A stretch of 64,000 nucleotides of DNA from Williamsia muralis NBRC 105860 (GTDB lineage Bacteria > Actinomycetota > Actinomycetes > Mycobacteriales > Mycobacteriaceae), in contig NZ_BDAP01000004.1 in the NCBI RefSeq assembly GCF_001598915.1, forward strand, positions 124,001 through 188,000, read 5' to 3'. The notes under the pieces were generated by a model. The model did not search any database, was not told the DNA's origin, and saw only the letters and a program-made list of their open reading frames with translations. Of the stretch, positions 22,230 to 31,063 are shown in pieces. Position 1 is the stretch's first letter; the number at the start of each line of letters is the position of its first letter. The position numbers and the translations under genes are program-made.

Positions 22230-22601
22230 CTAGGACGCCGACGAATGCGGTGTGGTTCCGATCGGCGACCGGGGACGCTCGCCGCCCGGCCGGCTGGCGA
22301 CGAGCTCGGTGAAGGACTCGTTGAAGTCCTCGAGCACAGCAGCACGCCGCGCAAAAGCGTGAGCGGCAGCGGTGGACGCGGTGGCGACCACGAGATCACC
22401 GAGCTCTGTCGCCCCGATGGCGTGTGCGGTGGGGCTGAACCACAAGCCGGTCAGCGCACCGATCCCGTCGACCTCGGCGGTGACACGATCATCGGGTGAG
22501 GTCTCCCGTACCGAGATGGCCGCGAGCTTCTCGTTGACCTCGCGGAGTCCGTCGAGCTGCGCCCGCGCCCGCGCCTCGAGTTCGTCCATGGCCGAACTCA
22601 T
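22230..22601 (-). CDS. YbaB/EbfC family protein of the ESX cluster
   Basis: A 123-residue protein. An N-terminal helix (ELEARARAQLDGLREVNEKLAAI) leads into a beta-sheet (DDRVTAEVDGIGALTGLWFSP) and a final helix, the plan of YbaB/EbfC nucleoid-associated proteins and of EspL in ESX loci. Its start overlaps the stop of the gene upstream (22598) by 4 bases. The role in secretion is unknown; family members can bind DNA or act as chaperone-like partners. Confidence 0.7.
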   Translation of the reverse strand: MSSAMDELEARARAQLDGLREVNEKLAAISVRETSPDDRVTAEVDGIGALTGLWFSPTAHAIGATELGDLVVATASTAAAHAFARRAAVLEDFNESFTELVASRPGGERPRSPIGTTPHSSAS

Positions 22602-22909
22602 ACCGACCTCATCCAGCTACCGGGAGCACCGGCGACCGCGTCGTCCTCGTACTCGGCCCGGGCGAGGTCGTCGGGGCGCGGCAGGTTCATCGCATCGATG
22701 ATCTCGTTGCTCACCCCACCGGCACGCAGCTCGTCACGCCGCGCGACACCGGCTTTCATCGCGGCCTGCTGACACAGCCTGAGCACCTCGGCGGCCAACA
22801 GGCCCGGGTCTTTCCGGAGCTCAGCGGGCTCGATCCTGACCGATGTGGGCAAGCCCTGATCGGTGGTCAAAACGGCAATGTTCCCGGTGCGCGAAGTCGC
22901 GGCAGCCAC
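22598..22909 (-). CDS. Small YbaB-like protein, first gene of the ESX substrate cluster
   Basis: A 103-residue protein beginning MAAATSRTGNIAVLTTDQG from a GTG that follows AGGGGGG by 3 bases. The GNIAVLTTDQGLPTSVRIEPAELRKDPGLLAAEVLRLCQQA stretch resembles the sheet and last helix of YbaB/EbfC proteins without their N-terminal helix. It may pair with the adjacent YbaB-like protein. The 231-base gap upstream separates it from the divergent ATPase gene and must hold both promoters. Confidence 0.6.
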   Translation of the reverse strand: MAAATSRTGNIAVLTTDQGLPTSVRIEPAELRKDPGLLAAEVLRLCQQAAMKAGVARRDELRAGGVSNEIIDAMNLPRPDDLARAEYEDDAVAGAPGSWMRSV

Positions 22910-23140
22910 GTTCCCCCCTAGATTTCTTCTCCCCTGTGGTTGCAGATAGTACCCACAAGCGCCGACAACGCCAGTCCAGAACATCCGGTGAACCGCCCGT
23001 TGGTCTATAGTCCGTGCAGGCGGTGTGCAAGACACGGCCGGCGATGTCGCCGGCGCCGTGAGCACGCCGGGGTGCGGGGCAGTTCGGGGAGATCGAAGAA
23101 CTGTGTCCGGGGGTTCGATCGCGCAACAGGGGGCAGTACT

Positions 23141-24766
23141 TTGAGTTTCGACAATGCCGACGTGCCGGCAGCTCCGCCGTGGCTGCAAGACGCCGCAGAG
23201 GTGGATGTCGCCGCGTTCGGCGCACCCCGTGGCACCGATCCCGCTGTCTCACAGCATGATTCGTCGCCCGCACCCGACGCCCGTCTGCAGGAACCGTCGA
23301 GCGACCACGTACCGGGCAGGCACGGACAGGCTCCCGCGAGCGCCTCTGAACCTCCGACAGATGAACAACAATCGACTCAGGACGGACACCCAACGCCCAC
23401 GCCGCACAACCGTCCATCGCCGGACGTGGTGCCGACAGCAGTTCCGCAGCAACACTTCAGCGCCGCGCATGACGGACCCGCGCCCACGGCATTCGATCCT
23501 CTGATGTCACAGAGCAATTCGCCGGCCCCGGCACCGCACCCCGGCCCGCCACATTCGGGCCCGCCGCACCATCCCGGTCCGCCCCAGTATCCGACCCCGG
23601 ATCAGCAGCCCGCCCAGCACTTCGCCACCCCGCCCTTCGTCACCGGACCGGGCCCCGCACCGTCTCAACACTTCTCGACGATGCCGCCACCCCACATCTC
23701 GCCACCGCAACCGGCATCGCAGACCGGCCCCGGCCCGGCCCAGCACATGACTCCCCAGCACCATGCGCCACATAGCTATCCCGGCCCGGCGGGGTTCACA
23801 CCCCAGCCCCCGGCGTCGGGGCCGGCCACCCTCGACGAGGTGGCGCTGCTCCGCAAGGCACGGCGCGCCCCGGCCAGTGGATGGCGACGCACCGTACACA
23901 AGTTGTCTGCAGGCGCCATCAACCCCGGCGAGTCGCCGGATGACCTGATCTACAAGCAACTCCTCGATCGGGTGAACCAGCCGGTGCGCGGCGATTACCG
24001 CATAGCGGTCCTCTCCCTCAAGGGCGGCGTCGGGAAGACAACCGCCACAGTCGGTTTGGGATCAACCTTCGCTTCCCTGCGCGGCGATCGCGTGATCGCT
24101 GTGGACGCGAACCCCGACCTGGGCACGCTTGCTCAGCGCATTCCGCAACAGACACGGTCCACCGTGCGCGACCTGCTCTCCGATGAATCGATCTACCGGT
24201 ACTCCGATGTGCGGGCCCATACCTCCCAGGCCCCGAGCCGGTTGGAAGTTCTTGCTTCCGAACGTGATCCCGCGGTTGCCGAGGCGTTCAGCGAGACCGA
24301 CTACCGCGGCGTGATGACGGTCCTGCAGCGGTTCTACAACATCATCATCACCGACTGCGGCACCGGGTTGAGCCACTCGGCGATGAACGGTGTGCTCGAC
24401 ATGGCCAATTCACTCATCCTCGTCACCTCGCCCGCCATCGACGGTGCCCGCAGCGCGGGCGCCACCCTGGACTGGTTGCAGGCGCACGGTTTCGGGCATC
24501 TGGTCTCCGGCGCGGTGGTGGTACTCAGCTCGTCGCGCCCAGGAGCCTCCACCATCGACACCGGCCAGCTCAGCGCCCACTTCCTCACCCGTTGTCGCGC
24601 AGTGCAGCAGATCCCGTTCGACGACCACCTCGCCGAGGGCGCGGAAGTCGACCTCGACCTTCTCGGCAAGGCAACCCGCAGGGCTTTTGTCGAGTTGGCG
24701 GCCACGGTCGCCGAGGACTTCTCGACCACCGCATCGCGACGGGGCGAACCCTTTTACAACTCCTGA
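23141..24766 (+). CDS. EspI-like ParA/MinD-type ATPase with Pro-rich N-terminus
   Basis: A 541-residue protein. Residues 1-250 are Pro/His/Gln-rich. The C-terminal half is a MinD/ParA ATPase with the deviant Walker A KGGVGKTT (in LSLKGGVGKTTATVGLG), VIAVDANPDLGTLAQ and ITDCGTGL. This plan is that of EspI (Rv3876) and similar ATPases of ESX loci. TTG is chosen as start, 7 bases after AGGGGG, giving LSFDNADVPAAPPWL; longer in-frame sequence is Arg-rich and improbable. Divergent from the substrate cluster. Confidence 0.82.
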   Translation: MSFDNADVPAAPPWLQDAAEVDVAAFGAPRGTDPAVSQHDSSPAPDARLQEPSSDHVPGRHGQAPASASEPPTDEQQSTQDGHPTPTPHNRPSPDVVPTAVPQQHFSAAHDGPAPTAFDPLMSQSNSPAPAPHPGPPHSGPPHHPGPPQYPTPDQQPAQHFATPPFVTGPGPAPSQHFSTMPPPHISPPQPASQTGPGPAQHMTPQHHAPHSYPGPAGFTPQPPASGPATLDEVALLRKARRAPASGWRRTVHKLSAGAINPGESPDDLIYKQLLDRVNQPVRGDYRIAVLSLKGGVGKTTATVGLGSTFASLRGDRVIAVDANPDLGTLAQRIPQQTRSTVRDLLSDESIYRYSDVRAHTSQAPSRLEVLASERDPAVAEAFSETDYRGVMTVLQRFYNIIITDCGTGLSHSAMNGVLDMANSLILVTSPAIDGARSAGATLDWLQAHGFGHLVSGAVVVLSSSRPGASTIDTGQLSAHFLTRCRAVQQIPFDDHLAEGAEVDLDLLGKATRRAFVELAATVAEDFSTTASRRGEPFYNS

Positions 24767-24795
24767 CCCATCCGGTCGACCAGCGAGGTACGAGA

Positions 24796-25278
24796 ATGAA
24801 CTATCCCATGCCATACGACGATTCGGGCGTTCCTGATCCATACGGTCCGACGCGGCCGGCGAACCCGTCACAGCCGTGGGATCAGACGCACTATCAGCAG
24901 CAGCCGTTTCCGGCGCCGCAGTTCGCTCCGCAACCGTTCTACAACCAGCCGTACGGGCCCGGGCACGGGTTCGGCGGCGATCCGGGCGCGCCGTTCGGTC
25001 GTGACCCGTTCACCGGAGAACCGTTGTCGGACAAGTCGAAAGCGACGGCCGGCCTGCTGCAGCTTTTTCTGGGAGGCTTCGGCGCCGGCCGCTTTTACCT
25101 CGGCTCGAACGCTATCGCCGTCACTCAGCTCATCACGCTGTTCGTCGGTTGGCTGCTGACCCTCGTCCTGGTCGGCTGGCTGGTGCTGTTCGGCCTTGGC
25201 ATCTGGGTGATCATCGATGCGATCATGATGTTCACCGGCGCGGTGCGAGACCCGCGGGGATTCAAGCTGCGTCCCTGA
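24796..25278 (+). CDS. TM2-domain membrane protein
   Basis: A 160-residue protein. An N-terminal Pro/Gln/Tyr-rich tail (residues 1-80) leads to a TM2 domain: SKATAGLLQLFLGGFGAGRFYLGSNAIAVTQL, a turn, then a second helix ending in IDAIMMFTG. Function of the family is unknown. It starts 29 bases after the ATPase gene, so the two are probably one transcript. Confidence 0.82.
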   Translation: MNYPMPYDDSGVPDPYGPTRPANPSQPWDQTHYQQQPFPAPQFAPQPFYNQPYGPGHGFGGDPGAPFGRDPFTGEPLSDKSKATAGLLQLFLGGFGAGRFYLGSNAIAVTQLITLFVGWLLTLVLVGWLVLFGLGIWVIIDAIMMFTGAVRDPRGFKLRP

Positions 25279-25321
25279 GCATCGGGCGGCCTGGAGGTGC
25301 ACGGGCGGCCCGTGGAAGCGG

Positions 25322-26224
25322 TCAGTCGCCGCAGCACCCGGCCGGATCGATCGCCGATCTGACCTCACGGGTCACGGAATTGCGTTCGGCGACTTGCTCA
25401 TCGGGAGGGTAGTCCACACCGACGAGACTCAGGCCACACGCCGGTGCAACAGGCACCTCACTCGAGCGAACCCGTTGTCGGAGGAGTCCGGCGCACCATT
25501 CGGGTGTCCGTCGGCCCTCCCCCACCACGGCGACCGCACCCACGAGTGAGCGCACCATCGACCAGCAGAAGGCGTCGGCACTCACCTGGGCCACGAGCAC
25601 GCCATAGTCGTCACGCACCCATTCGAATTGCTGCAGGTCACGAACGGTGGTCGCCCCATCACGCCGGCGGCAGAAGGCGGCGAAATCGTTCAGACCCACC
25701 AGTTCTGCTGATGCCTGCTGCATCCTGTCCACGTTGAGGGGCCGTGTCCATGCCGCCGTGGTGCGGGCAGCCACCGGCTCGGCACCCCAGGGATCATCGG
25801 CCAGTCGGTATTCGTAATGCCGGCGCAGCGCCGAGAATCGGGCGTCGAACTCGGCAGGTGCGGTCTCGACATCCTTCACCCGGACGTCGGGCGGCAACAT
25901 CTTCGCCAGCCGTCGAACGAGGTTCGCGGGTTCACCGGCGATCGACCTGGTCTGCAACACCTCGCCGGACACGTCGAAGTGGGCGACCTGACCGGTGGCG
26001 TGCACGCCGGCATCGGTGCGTCCGGCGACCGTCAGGGTGACGGGCTCTCGGACGATGGTGGACAGTGTCTGCTCCAGAACCCCGCACACCGTGCGCTGTC
26101 CGGGTTGTCTGGCCCATCCGGCGAAATCTGTTCCGTCGTAACCGATCTGCATACGCAGCCGCACCGGCAAGACGAAATGACGAAGCCCGCCACCGGAAAC
26201 TCCGGTGACGGGCTCGTCAGACAT
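25322..26224 (-). CDS. truA: tRNA pseudouridine(38-40) synthase TruA
   Basis: Makes pseudouridine at positions 38-40 of the tRNA anticodon stem. The catalytic motif is [14 protein letters not shown], with Asp71 as nucleophile; [22 protein letters not shown] and the C-terminal [14 protein letters not shown] segment ([13 protein letters not shown]) also fit. Length 300. It follows rplQ by 8 bases, as in M. tuberculosis. A strong hairpin overlaps its first codons. Confidence 0.95.
   Translation of the reverse strand: MSDEPVTGVSGGGLRHFVLPVRLRMQIGYDGTDFAGWARQPGQRTVCGVLEQTLSTIVREPVTLTVAGRTDAGVHATGQVAHFDVSGEVLQTRSIAGEPANLVRRLAKMLPPDVRVKDVETAPAEFDARFSALRRHYEYRLADDPWGAEPVAARTTAAWTRPLNVDRMQQASAELVGLNDFAAFCRRRDGATTVRDLQQFEWVRDDYGVLVAQVSADAFCWSMVRSLVGAVAVVGEGRRTPEWCAGLLRQRVRSSEVPVAPACGLSLVGVDYPPDEQVAERNSVTREVRSAIDPAGCCGD
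26185..26213 (-). terminator. Hairpin inside the truA start, possible rplQ terminator or attenuator
   Basis: A 13-bp stem (GCCCGTCACCGGA paired with TCCGGTGGCGGGC, one G-T pair) with a 3-base loop covers truA codons 4-13. It lies 20 bases past the rplQ stop. On the minus strand the sequence after it is TTCGTCATTTCGTC, only loosely T-rich. It could reduce truA expression relative to the ribosomal operon. Confidence 0.45.
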
Positions 26225-26232
26225 GTTCTCGC

Positions 26233-26853
26233 TCAGGCGTCCGACTTCTTGTCGTCAGAGCCTTCGGCCTTGCCTTCGTCGACGATCTCGGTGGCGCTCT
26301 CCGCGGTCGTCTCCTCGGTGAAACCCTCGGCGACGGCGTCGGCGTTCTCGACCTGTGCGTCGGTGGCCTCATCCAGGGTGGCCTCGACGACATTGTCGCC
26401 TTCGGACACCTCGGCGGGAACCTCGGCGACGGGCTCGGAAGCCTTCTGCTTCGAGGCAGCAGCGCGGGTGGCCCGATCGGCCTCCGACGAAGCCGTCTTC
26501 TCCCGAACCAGCTCGATCACTGCCATGGGGGCGTTGTCGCCCTTGCGCGGCAGGGTCTTGATGATGCGGGTGTAGCCACCGTTGCGGTCGGCGAAGAACG
26601 GGCCGATCTCCGCGAACAGGGTGTGCACCACGTCCTTGTTGCGAATGTCCTTGAGGACCTCACGACGGTGGGCGAGGTTGCCGGCCTTGGCGTGCGTGAT
26701 CAGCTTCTCCGCGTACGGACGCAGCCGCTTCGCCTTGGCTTCGGTGGTGGTGATCCGGCCGTGCTCGAAGAGCGAGGTGGCCAGGTTCGCCAGCATCGCT
26801 TTCTGGTGCGAAGCCGACCCACCGAGGCGGGTACCCTTTGTGGGCTTGGGCAT
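26233..26853 (-). CDS. rplQ: Large ribosomal subunit protein bL17
   Basis: A 206-residue bL17. The conserved core is residues 1-120 ([34 protein letters not shown] at the start, [25 protein letters not shown]). The remaining 85 residues are Ala/Glu-rich and acidic, an extension typical of actinobacterial L17 but long here. Last ribosomal gene of the infA operon, after rpoA. Confidence 0.97.
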   Translation of the reverse strand: MPKPTKGTRLGGSASHQKAMLANLATSLFEHGRITTTEAKAKRLRPYAEKLITHAKAGNLAHRREVLKDIRNKDVVHTLFAEIGPFFADRNGGYTRIIKTLPRKGDNAPMAVIELVREKTASSEADRATRAAASKQKASEPVAEVPAEVSEGDNVVEATLDEATDAQVENADAVAEGFTEETTAESATEIVDEGKAEGSDDKKSDA

Positions 26854-26905
26854 TTCGAACTCCTAGGGTTAACTCTCGGCCTCTCGGCCGTGAGCTGGGT
26901 TGCGA

Positions 26906-27961
26906 TTAAAGCTGTTCGGTTTCCGCGAAATCCTCGCCGGCATCGGCATCGGAGAAAGCGGCGTCATCTGACCACGTGCCGGTGGCCACGTCGTATCCGG
27001 CCACCTGGGACGGATCGAAGCTGGCCGGGCTGTCCTTGAGTGCCAGGCCGAGTGCGTGCAGCTTGACCTTGACCTCGTCGATCGACTTCTGGCCGAAGTT
27101 GCGGATGTCGAGAAGGTCCGACTCGGTGCGGGCCACCAGTTCGCCGACCGTGTGCACTCCCTCGCGCTTGAGGCAGTTGTACGAGCGGACGGTGAGCTCG
27201 AGATCCTCGATCGGCAGGCTGAACGATGCGATGTGATCGGCCTCGGCGGGCGAGGGTCCGATCTCGACACCTTCTGCTTCGATGTTCAGCTCACGAGCGA
27301 GCCCGAACAGCTCGACGAGGGTCTTGCCGGCCGAGGCCAGCGCATCCCGCGCGGTGATCGAGTTCTTGGTCTCGACGTCCAGGACCAGACGGTCGAAGTC
27401 GGTGCGCTGCTCGACGCGGGTGGCCTCCACCTTGTAGGTGACCTTGAGGACCGGCGAGTAGATCGAGTCGACCGGGATACGGCCGATCTCGGCGCCCGAG
27501 GCCTTGTTCTGCACGGCCGGGACGTAACCGCGACCGCGCTCGACCACGAGCTCGATCTCCAGCTTGCCCTTGTCGTTCAGGGTGGCGATGTGCAGATCGG
27601 GATTGTGCACGGTGACACCGGCCGGAGGCACGATGTCGGCACCGGTGACTGCACCCGGGCCCTGCTTGCGCACGTACATGGTGACCGGCTCGTCCTCTTC
27701 GGAGCTCACGACCAGGCCCTTGAGGTTCAGGATGATGTCGGTGACATCTTCCTTGACCCCGGGAACGGTGGTGAACTCATGCAGCACACCGTCGATACGG
27801 ATGCTGGTGACAGCAGCGCCGGGGATCGACGAGAGCAGAGTGCGGCGAAGCGAGTTGCCGAGCGTGTACCCGAAACCCGGCTCGAGCGGCTCGATGACGA
27901 ACTTCGAGCGATCGCCGGAGATGACCTCTTCGGAGAGTGTGGGTCGCTGTGAAATGAGCAT
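26906..27961 (-). CDS. rpoA: RNA polymerase alpha subunit
   Basis: A 351-residue alpha subunit. The N-terminal dimerisation domain ([29 protein letters not shown]) is followed by the C-terminal domain ([47 protein letters not shown]) that contacts UP elements and activators. ATG has AGGAGG 8 bases upstream. It lies between rpsD and rplQ in the standard order. Confidence 0.98.
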   Translation of the reverse strand: MLISQRPTLSEEVISGDRSKFVIEPLEPGFGYTLGNSLRRTLLSSIPGAAVTSIRIDGVLHEFTTVPGVKEDVTDIILNLKGLVVSSEEDEPVTMYVRKQGPGAVTGADIVPPAGVTVHNPDLHIATLNDKGKLEIELVVERGRGYVPAVQNKASGAEIGRIPVDSIYSPVLKVTYKVEATRVEQRTDFDRLVLDVETKNSITARDALASAGKTLVELFGLARELNIEAEGVEIGPSPAEADHIASFSLPIEDLELTVRSYNCLKREGVHTVGELVARTESDLLDIRNFGQKSIDEVKVKLHALGLALKDSPASFDPSQVAGYDVATGTWSDDAAFSDADAGEDFAETEQL

Positions 27962-28086
27962 AGATTTTTCCTCCTGTGTGAACGTCCGCTATATGACGCT
28001 CGACTGCGACAGCAGACCCTTGTGTCTGTTGCCAGGGGCCGACCGGACGCTGGGCAGGGCGAACCCTGCCCAGCGACGAACGGCGG

Positions 28087-28692
28087 TTACTTCGAGTAGA
28101 ACTCGACGATGAGCTGCTCGGTGAGCGGCACATCGATCTGTGCGCGCTCAGGCTCCGAGTGCACCAGGATGCGCAGCGTGTCAGGGACAACCTGCAGCCA
28201 GCCCGGCGCCTTGCGATCGGCCTGGATTTCCCGGGCGATCTGGAACGGGGTGGTCTGCAGCGACTTCGGGCGGACATCGATGATGTCGAAGCGAGAGACG
28301 CGGTAGCTGGGCACATCGACCTTCACACCGTTGACGGTGAAGTGGCCGTGGCTGACCATCTGACGCGACTGGCGACGCGTGCGGGCCAGGCCTGCGCGGT
28401 ACACCACGTTGTCGAGACGGGTCTCCAGCATCTTCAGCAACTCGTCGCCGGTCTTGCCGTTGCGACGGTTGGCCTCTTCGTAGTAGCGACGGAACTGCTT
28501 CTCCATCACTCCATAGGTGAAGCGGGCCTTCTGCTTCTCCTGGAGCTGCAGCAGGTATTCGCTCTCCTTGATCCGCGCGCGGCCGTGCTGGCCGGGCGGG
28601 TAAGGGCGACGTTCGAACGCCTGGTCTCCGCCGACGAGGTCGACGCGGAGGCGACGTGATTTACGGGTGACGGGTCCGGTATAACGAGCCAT
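28087..28692 (-). CDS. rpsD: Small ribosomal subunit protein uS4
   Basis: Primary 16S rRNA-binding protein of 201 residues, the usual length. The S4 RNA-binding domain reads RLDNVVYRAGLARTRRQSRQMVSHGHFTVNG. It lacks the N-terminal Cys4 zinc site (ARYTGPVTRKSRRLRVDL), so it is the zinc-free form. In the operon it may act as translational repressor by analogy with the enterobacterial alpha operon; no target structure was identified. Confidence 0.98.
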   Translation of the reverse strand: MARYTGPVTRKSRRLRVDLVGGDQAFERRPYPPGQHGRARIKESEYLLQLQEKQKARFTYGVMEKQFRRYYEEANRRNGKTGDELLKMLETRLDNVVYRAGLARTRRQSRQMVSHGHFTVNGVKVDVPSYRVSRFDIIDVRPKSLQTTPFQIAREIQADRKAPGWLQVVPDTLRILVHSEPERAQIDVPLTEQLIVEFYSK

Positions 28693-28713
28693 TTTCTAGT
28701 TCTCTCTTTCCCG

Positions 28714-29121
28714 TTAGACCCGGCGCCGCTTGGGCGGGCGGCAACCGTTGTGCGGCTGCGGGGTGACATCGGAAATAGTGCCGACCTCGAGGCCGGCGGC
28801 CTGCAGTGAGCGGATCGCGGTCTCACGACCGGAGCCCGGTCCCTTGACGAACACGTCGACCTTCTTGACGCCGTGCTCCTGCGCCTTGCGGGCAGCGTTC
28901 TCGGCAGCGAGCTGCGCGGCGAACGGGGTGCTCTTACGTGAGCCCTTGAAGCCGACGTGGCCCGAGGATGCCCATGCGATGACGTTCCCGGCGGGGTCGG
29001 TGATCGAGACGATGGTGTTGTTGAACGTGCTCTTGATGTGCGCGCTGCCGTGCGGGACGTTCTTCTTCTCGCGACGGCGAGTGCCCTTCTTCGGGCCAGC
29101 GCTACGTGACTTAGGAGGCAT
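28714..29121 (-). CDS. rpsK: Small ribosomal subunit protein uS11
   Basis: A 135-residue uS11 with [27 protein letters not shown] and the C-terminal [18 protein letters not shown] hallmark. It is separated by 3 bases from rpsM. Confidence 0.98.
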   Translation of the reverse strand: MPPKSRSAGPKKGTRRREKKNVPHGSAHIKSTFNNTIVSITDPAGNVIAWASSGHVGFKGSRKSTPFAAQLAAENAARKAQEHGVKKVDVFVKGPGSGRETAIRSLQAAGLEVGTISDVTPQPHNGCRPPKRRRV

Positions 29122-29124
29122 GGA

Positions 29125-29493
29125 TTACTTCTTCTTCCCGGCGATGGTCTTCTTCGGGCCCTTGCGGGTCCGAGCGTTGGTCTTGGTGCGCTGTCCGCGG
29201 ACGGGCAGGCCACGACGGTGGCGCAGGCCCTGGTAGCAACCGATCTCGATCTTGCGACGGATATCGGCCTGGACCTCGCGGCGCAGGTCACCTTCGACCT
29301 TGACCGAGGCTTCGAGGTACTCGCGAAGCTTCAAGACGTCTTCGTCGGTGAGGTCCTTGGCGCGCAGATCCGGGCTGAGCCCGGTGGCGTCGAGGATTTC
29401 CTTGGAGGTGGTGCGGCCAACTCCGTAGATGTAGGTCAGTGCGATCTCCAGGCGCTTCTCGCGCGGAAGATCAACACCAGCAACACGTGCCAT
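29125..29493 (-). CDS. rpsM: Small ribosomal subunit protein uS13
   Basis: A 122-residue uS13 starting [24 protein letters not shown], with [27 protein letters not shown] and a Lys-rich tail. The 180-base gap before it (29494-29673) has a GC hairpin at 29554-29573 (CCCCGGC / GCCGGGG) but no gene. Confidence 0.98.
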   Translation of the reverse strand: MARVAGVDLPREKRLEIALTYIYGVGRTTSKEILDATGLSPDLRAKDLTDEDVLKLREYLEASVKVEGDLRREVQADIRRKIEIGCYQGLRHRRGLPVRGQRTKTNARTRKGPKKTIAGKKK

Positions 29494-29673
29494 GTGGCGT
29501 TTCCTTTGGTTCTCGGAGGTCTGCTCCCAGTCCGTCCCCTACTCTGCGAGGGGCCCCGGCCTCCGTGCCGGGGGTAGGCGGTCATCCGTTTATGGCCGCT
29601 GGTGCTGGAAGGTCTTCTGTCGTGCCTGTATTGAGTTGTGTCGCTCTCACAAGCGATCTCCTACAAGTGCTGA

Positions 29674-29787
29674 TCAGCCCTGGCGCTGCTTGTGGCGCAG
29701 GTTTTCGCAGATCACCATGACTCGGCCGTTACGCCGGATCACTTTGCACTTTTCGCAGATCGGCTTGACGCTCGGCTGAACCTTCAC
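29674..29787 (-). CDS. rpmJ: Large ribosomal subunit protein bL36
   Basis: A 37-residue protein [20 protein letters not shown] and onward, with the zinc ligands CxxC, a third Cys in VMVICENL and the His of RHKQRQG, so it is the zinc-binding form. The start is GTG with GGAG 9 bases upstream. It lies between infA and rpsM as in other actinobacteria. Confidence 0.96.
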   Translation of the reverse strand: MKVQPSVKPICEKCKVIRRNGRVMVICENLRHKQRQG

Positions 29788-29917
29788 GTCAGTGATCTCC
29801 TTCAAAGCCTGCGGCGTGGCCCTGGGGCCACGCCTGTCGTTGGTGTTCACACCCGGCGGTACCGGGCATGTTGCACTGGCCCTCTCGCCCGCATCAGCGG
29901 GCCGAGGTACCGGTCGA

Positions 29918-30136
29918 TTACTTGTAGCGGTAAACGATGCGGCCGCGGGTCAGGTCATAAGGCGAGAGCTCCACGACCACGCGGTCCTCGGGCAGGATGC
30001 GGATGTAGTGCTGCCGCATCTTGCCGCTGATATGGGCAAGCACCTTGTGGCCGTTCTCCAGCTCAATGCGGAACATCGCATTGGGCAAGGGTTCGACAAC
30101 ACGGCCCTCGACCTCGATCGCGCCTTCTTTGGCCAT
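29918..30136 (-). CDS. infA: Translation initiation factor IF-1
   Basis: A 72-residue OB-fold protein ([57 protein letters not shown]) that blocks the A site during initiation. First gene of the infA-rpmJ-rpsM-rpsK-rpsD-rpoA-rplQ operon. The start is the ATG before AKEG, with GGAGG upstream, rather than an in-frame ATG three codons earlier. A perfect 9-bp hairpin (29813-29834, GGCGTGGCC / GGCCACGCC) lies in the infA-rpmJ gap. Confidence 0.97.
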   Translation of the reverse strand: MAKEGAIEVEGRVVEPLPNAMFRIELENGHKVLAHISGKMRQHYIRILPEDRVVVELSPYDLTRGRIVYRYK

Positions 30137-30302
30137 AGCCTCCACGATTCTGGTGTGTTGACCACACCTGAACAGTTCTGTTCGGTTACCTTCTTGGCAC
30201 GCACTTGTCCCGGGCTTTCGAGTCTCAGTTGGCAGGGGACTCGAACGAGCTCTGCGGATCTGGGCACAAAAACAACCCGGCGCGCGGGCGCACCGTTGAT
30301 CT

Positions 30303-30331
30303 ACATTACGCGTTCGCGCAGCTCAGGACAA
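30303..30331 (-). promoter_or_regulatory. Promoter of the infA-rpoA operon
   Basis: On the minus strand TTGTCC (30326-30331) and TAATGT (30303-30308) are separated by exactly 17 bases. This is the best housekeeping-type promoter in the gap and gives an infA leader of about 160 bases. Confidence 0.6.
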
Positions 30332-30449
30332 ATACGCCCAGTTCGGGCCACTCAGATCCTCGCCGACCGGGCGTTTTCGGCACCTCGTCGCGTCGCTTTT
30401 TGCCCACAAGGGCAGTCGCCCGGCTTCCGAAGGCTCACGAAGTCACCTC

Positions 30450-30478
30450 TTGACGACCATCTCCCATCAGTTTACGGT
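30450..30478 (+). promoter_or_regulatory. Promoter of the rhamnose operon
   Basis: TTGACG (30450-30455), a 17-base spacer and TACGGT (30473-30478) form a good sigma-A-type promoter. Transcription would start near 30485, placing the palindromic operator at about +11 to +27, where a bound LacI-type repressor would block polymerase. Confidence 0.6.
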
Positions 30479-30495
30479 GACTCCAATCACATCGA

Positions 30496-30511
30496 TTTGA
30501 AACGTTTCAAA
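30496..30511. promoter_or_regulatory. LacI-family operator O1 of the rhamnose operon
   Basis: Perfect 16-bp palindrome TTTGAAACGTTTCAAA, with the central CG typical of LacI-family sites. It lies just after the predicted promoter and 66 bases before the first gene. The same 14-bp core recurs before rhaI, and a LacI-type gene closes the operon. Confidence 0.85.
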
Positions 30512-30576
30512 GACGTTCATCCCCGTCTCATCCGCCGGCTCCCCGACCGGATGCCCGATCAGCTCAAGGACCCACG

Positions 30577-30960
30577 ATGGCTCCCACCCCGACCACTCAT
30601 CTCACGGACTCCCGGGCAGGAGATGAACCACCGGCACGCCGGCGAGTGTGTTTCACCATGAACCTGCGACCCGAACGCGTGGACGACTACCTCGCGGCGC
30701 ACGAGAACGTCTGGCCCGAGATGCTCGATGCCCTGCGCGCCGCCGGCTGGCACAACTACTCGCTTTTCCTGCGACGCCGCGACGGACTGGTCGTCGGCTA
30801 CCTCGAGACCGACGACTTCGACCGTGCGGTGGCCGAGATGGACGCGACTGATGTCAACGCCCGCTGGCAGTCCTCGATGGCCGAGTACTTCACCGACCCC
30901 GCCGGTCGCGGACCGGATCAGACGCTCGAACGACTCACCGACTACTTCCACCTCGACTGA
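30577..30960 (+). CDS. rhaM: L-rhamnose mutarotase
   Basis: A 127-residue protein that interconverts alpha and beta anomers of L-rhamnose for the isomerase. The RhaM/RhaU core is RVCFTMNLRPERVDDYLAAHENVWPEMLDAL, then HNYSLFLRRRDGLVVGYLE and ATDVNARWQSSM. An internal ATG at 30658 would remove the first strand of the fold, so the ATG after AAGGA is used; this leaves an about 20-residue N-terminal extension. First gene of the rhamnose operon. Confidence 0.9.
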   Translation: MAPTPTTHLTDSRAGDEPPARRRVCFTMNLRPERVDDYLAAHENVWPEMLDALRAAGWHNYSLFLRRRDGLVVGYLETDDFDRAVAEMDATDVNARWQSSMAEYFTDPAGRGPDQTLERLTDYFHLD

Positions 30961-31063
30961 GGGGAGATCCCCTGCCCATCCCGTCGCGGCTGCGTCTCAT
31001 CGGCATCCGCCAGATCGCATCAACCAATTACCCTGCACAAGACTCACCCCACAAGGAGTACCC

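Larger units (their letters stand above)
30137..30576. other. Divergent intergenic region between infA and the rhamnose operon
   Basis: This 440-base region has no gene. It holds the infA promoter on the minus strand (leader about 160 bases) and the rhamnose promoter and operator on the plus strand, listed separately. The two promoters lie about 120 bases apart. Confidence 0.8.

Noticed and set aside
25279..25321. GGGCGGCC repeated in the gap between the TM2 gene and truA
   Set aside because: The copies are direct rather than inverted and do not form a convincing terminator stem.
27056..27952. 298-codon open frame on the plus strand
   Set aside because: Antisense to rpoA, with no domain signature.
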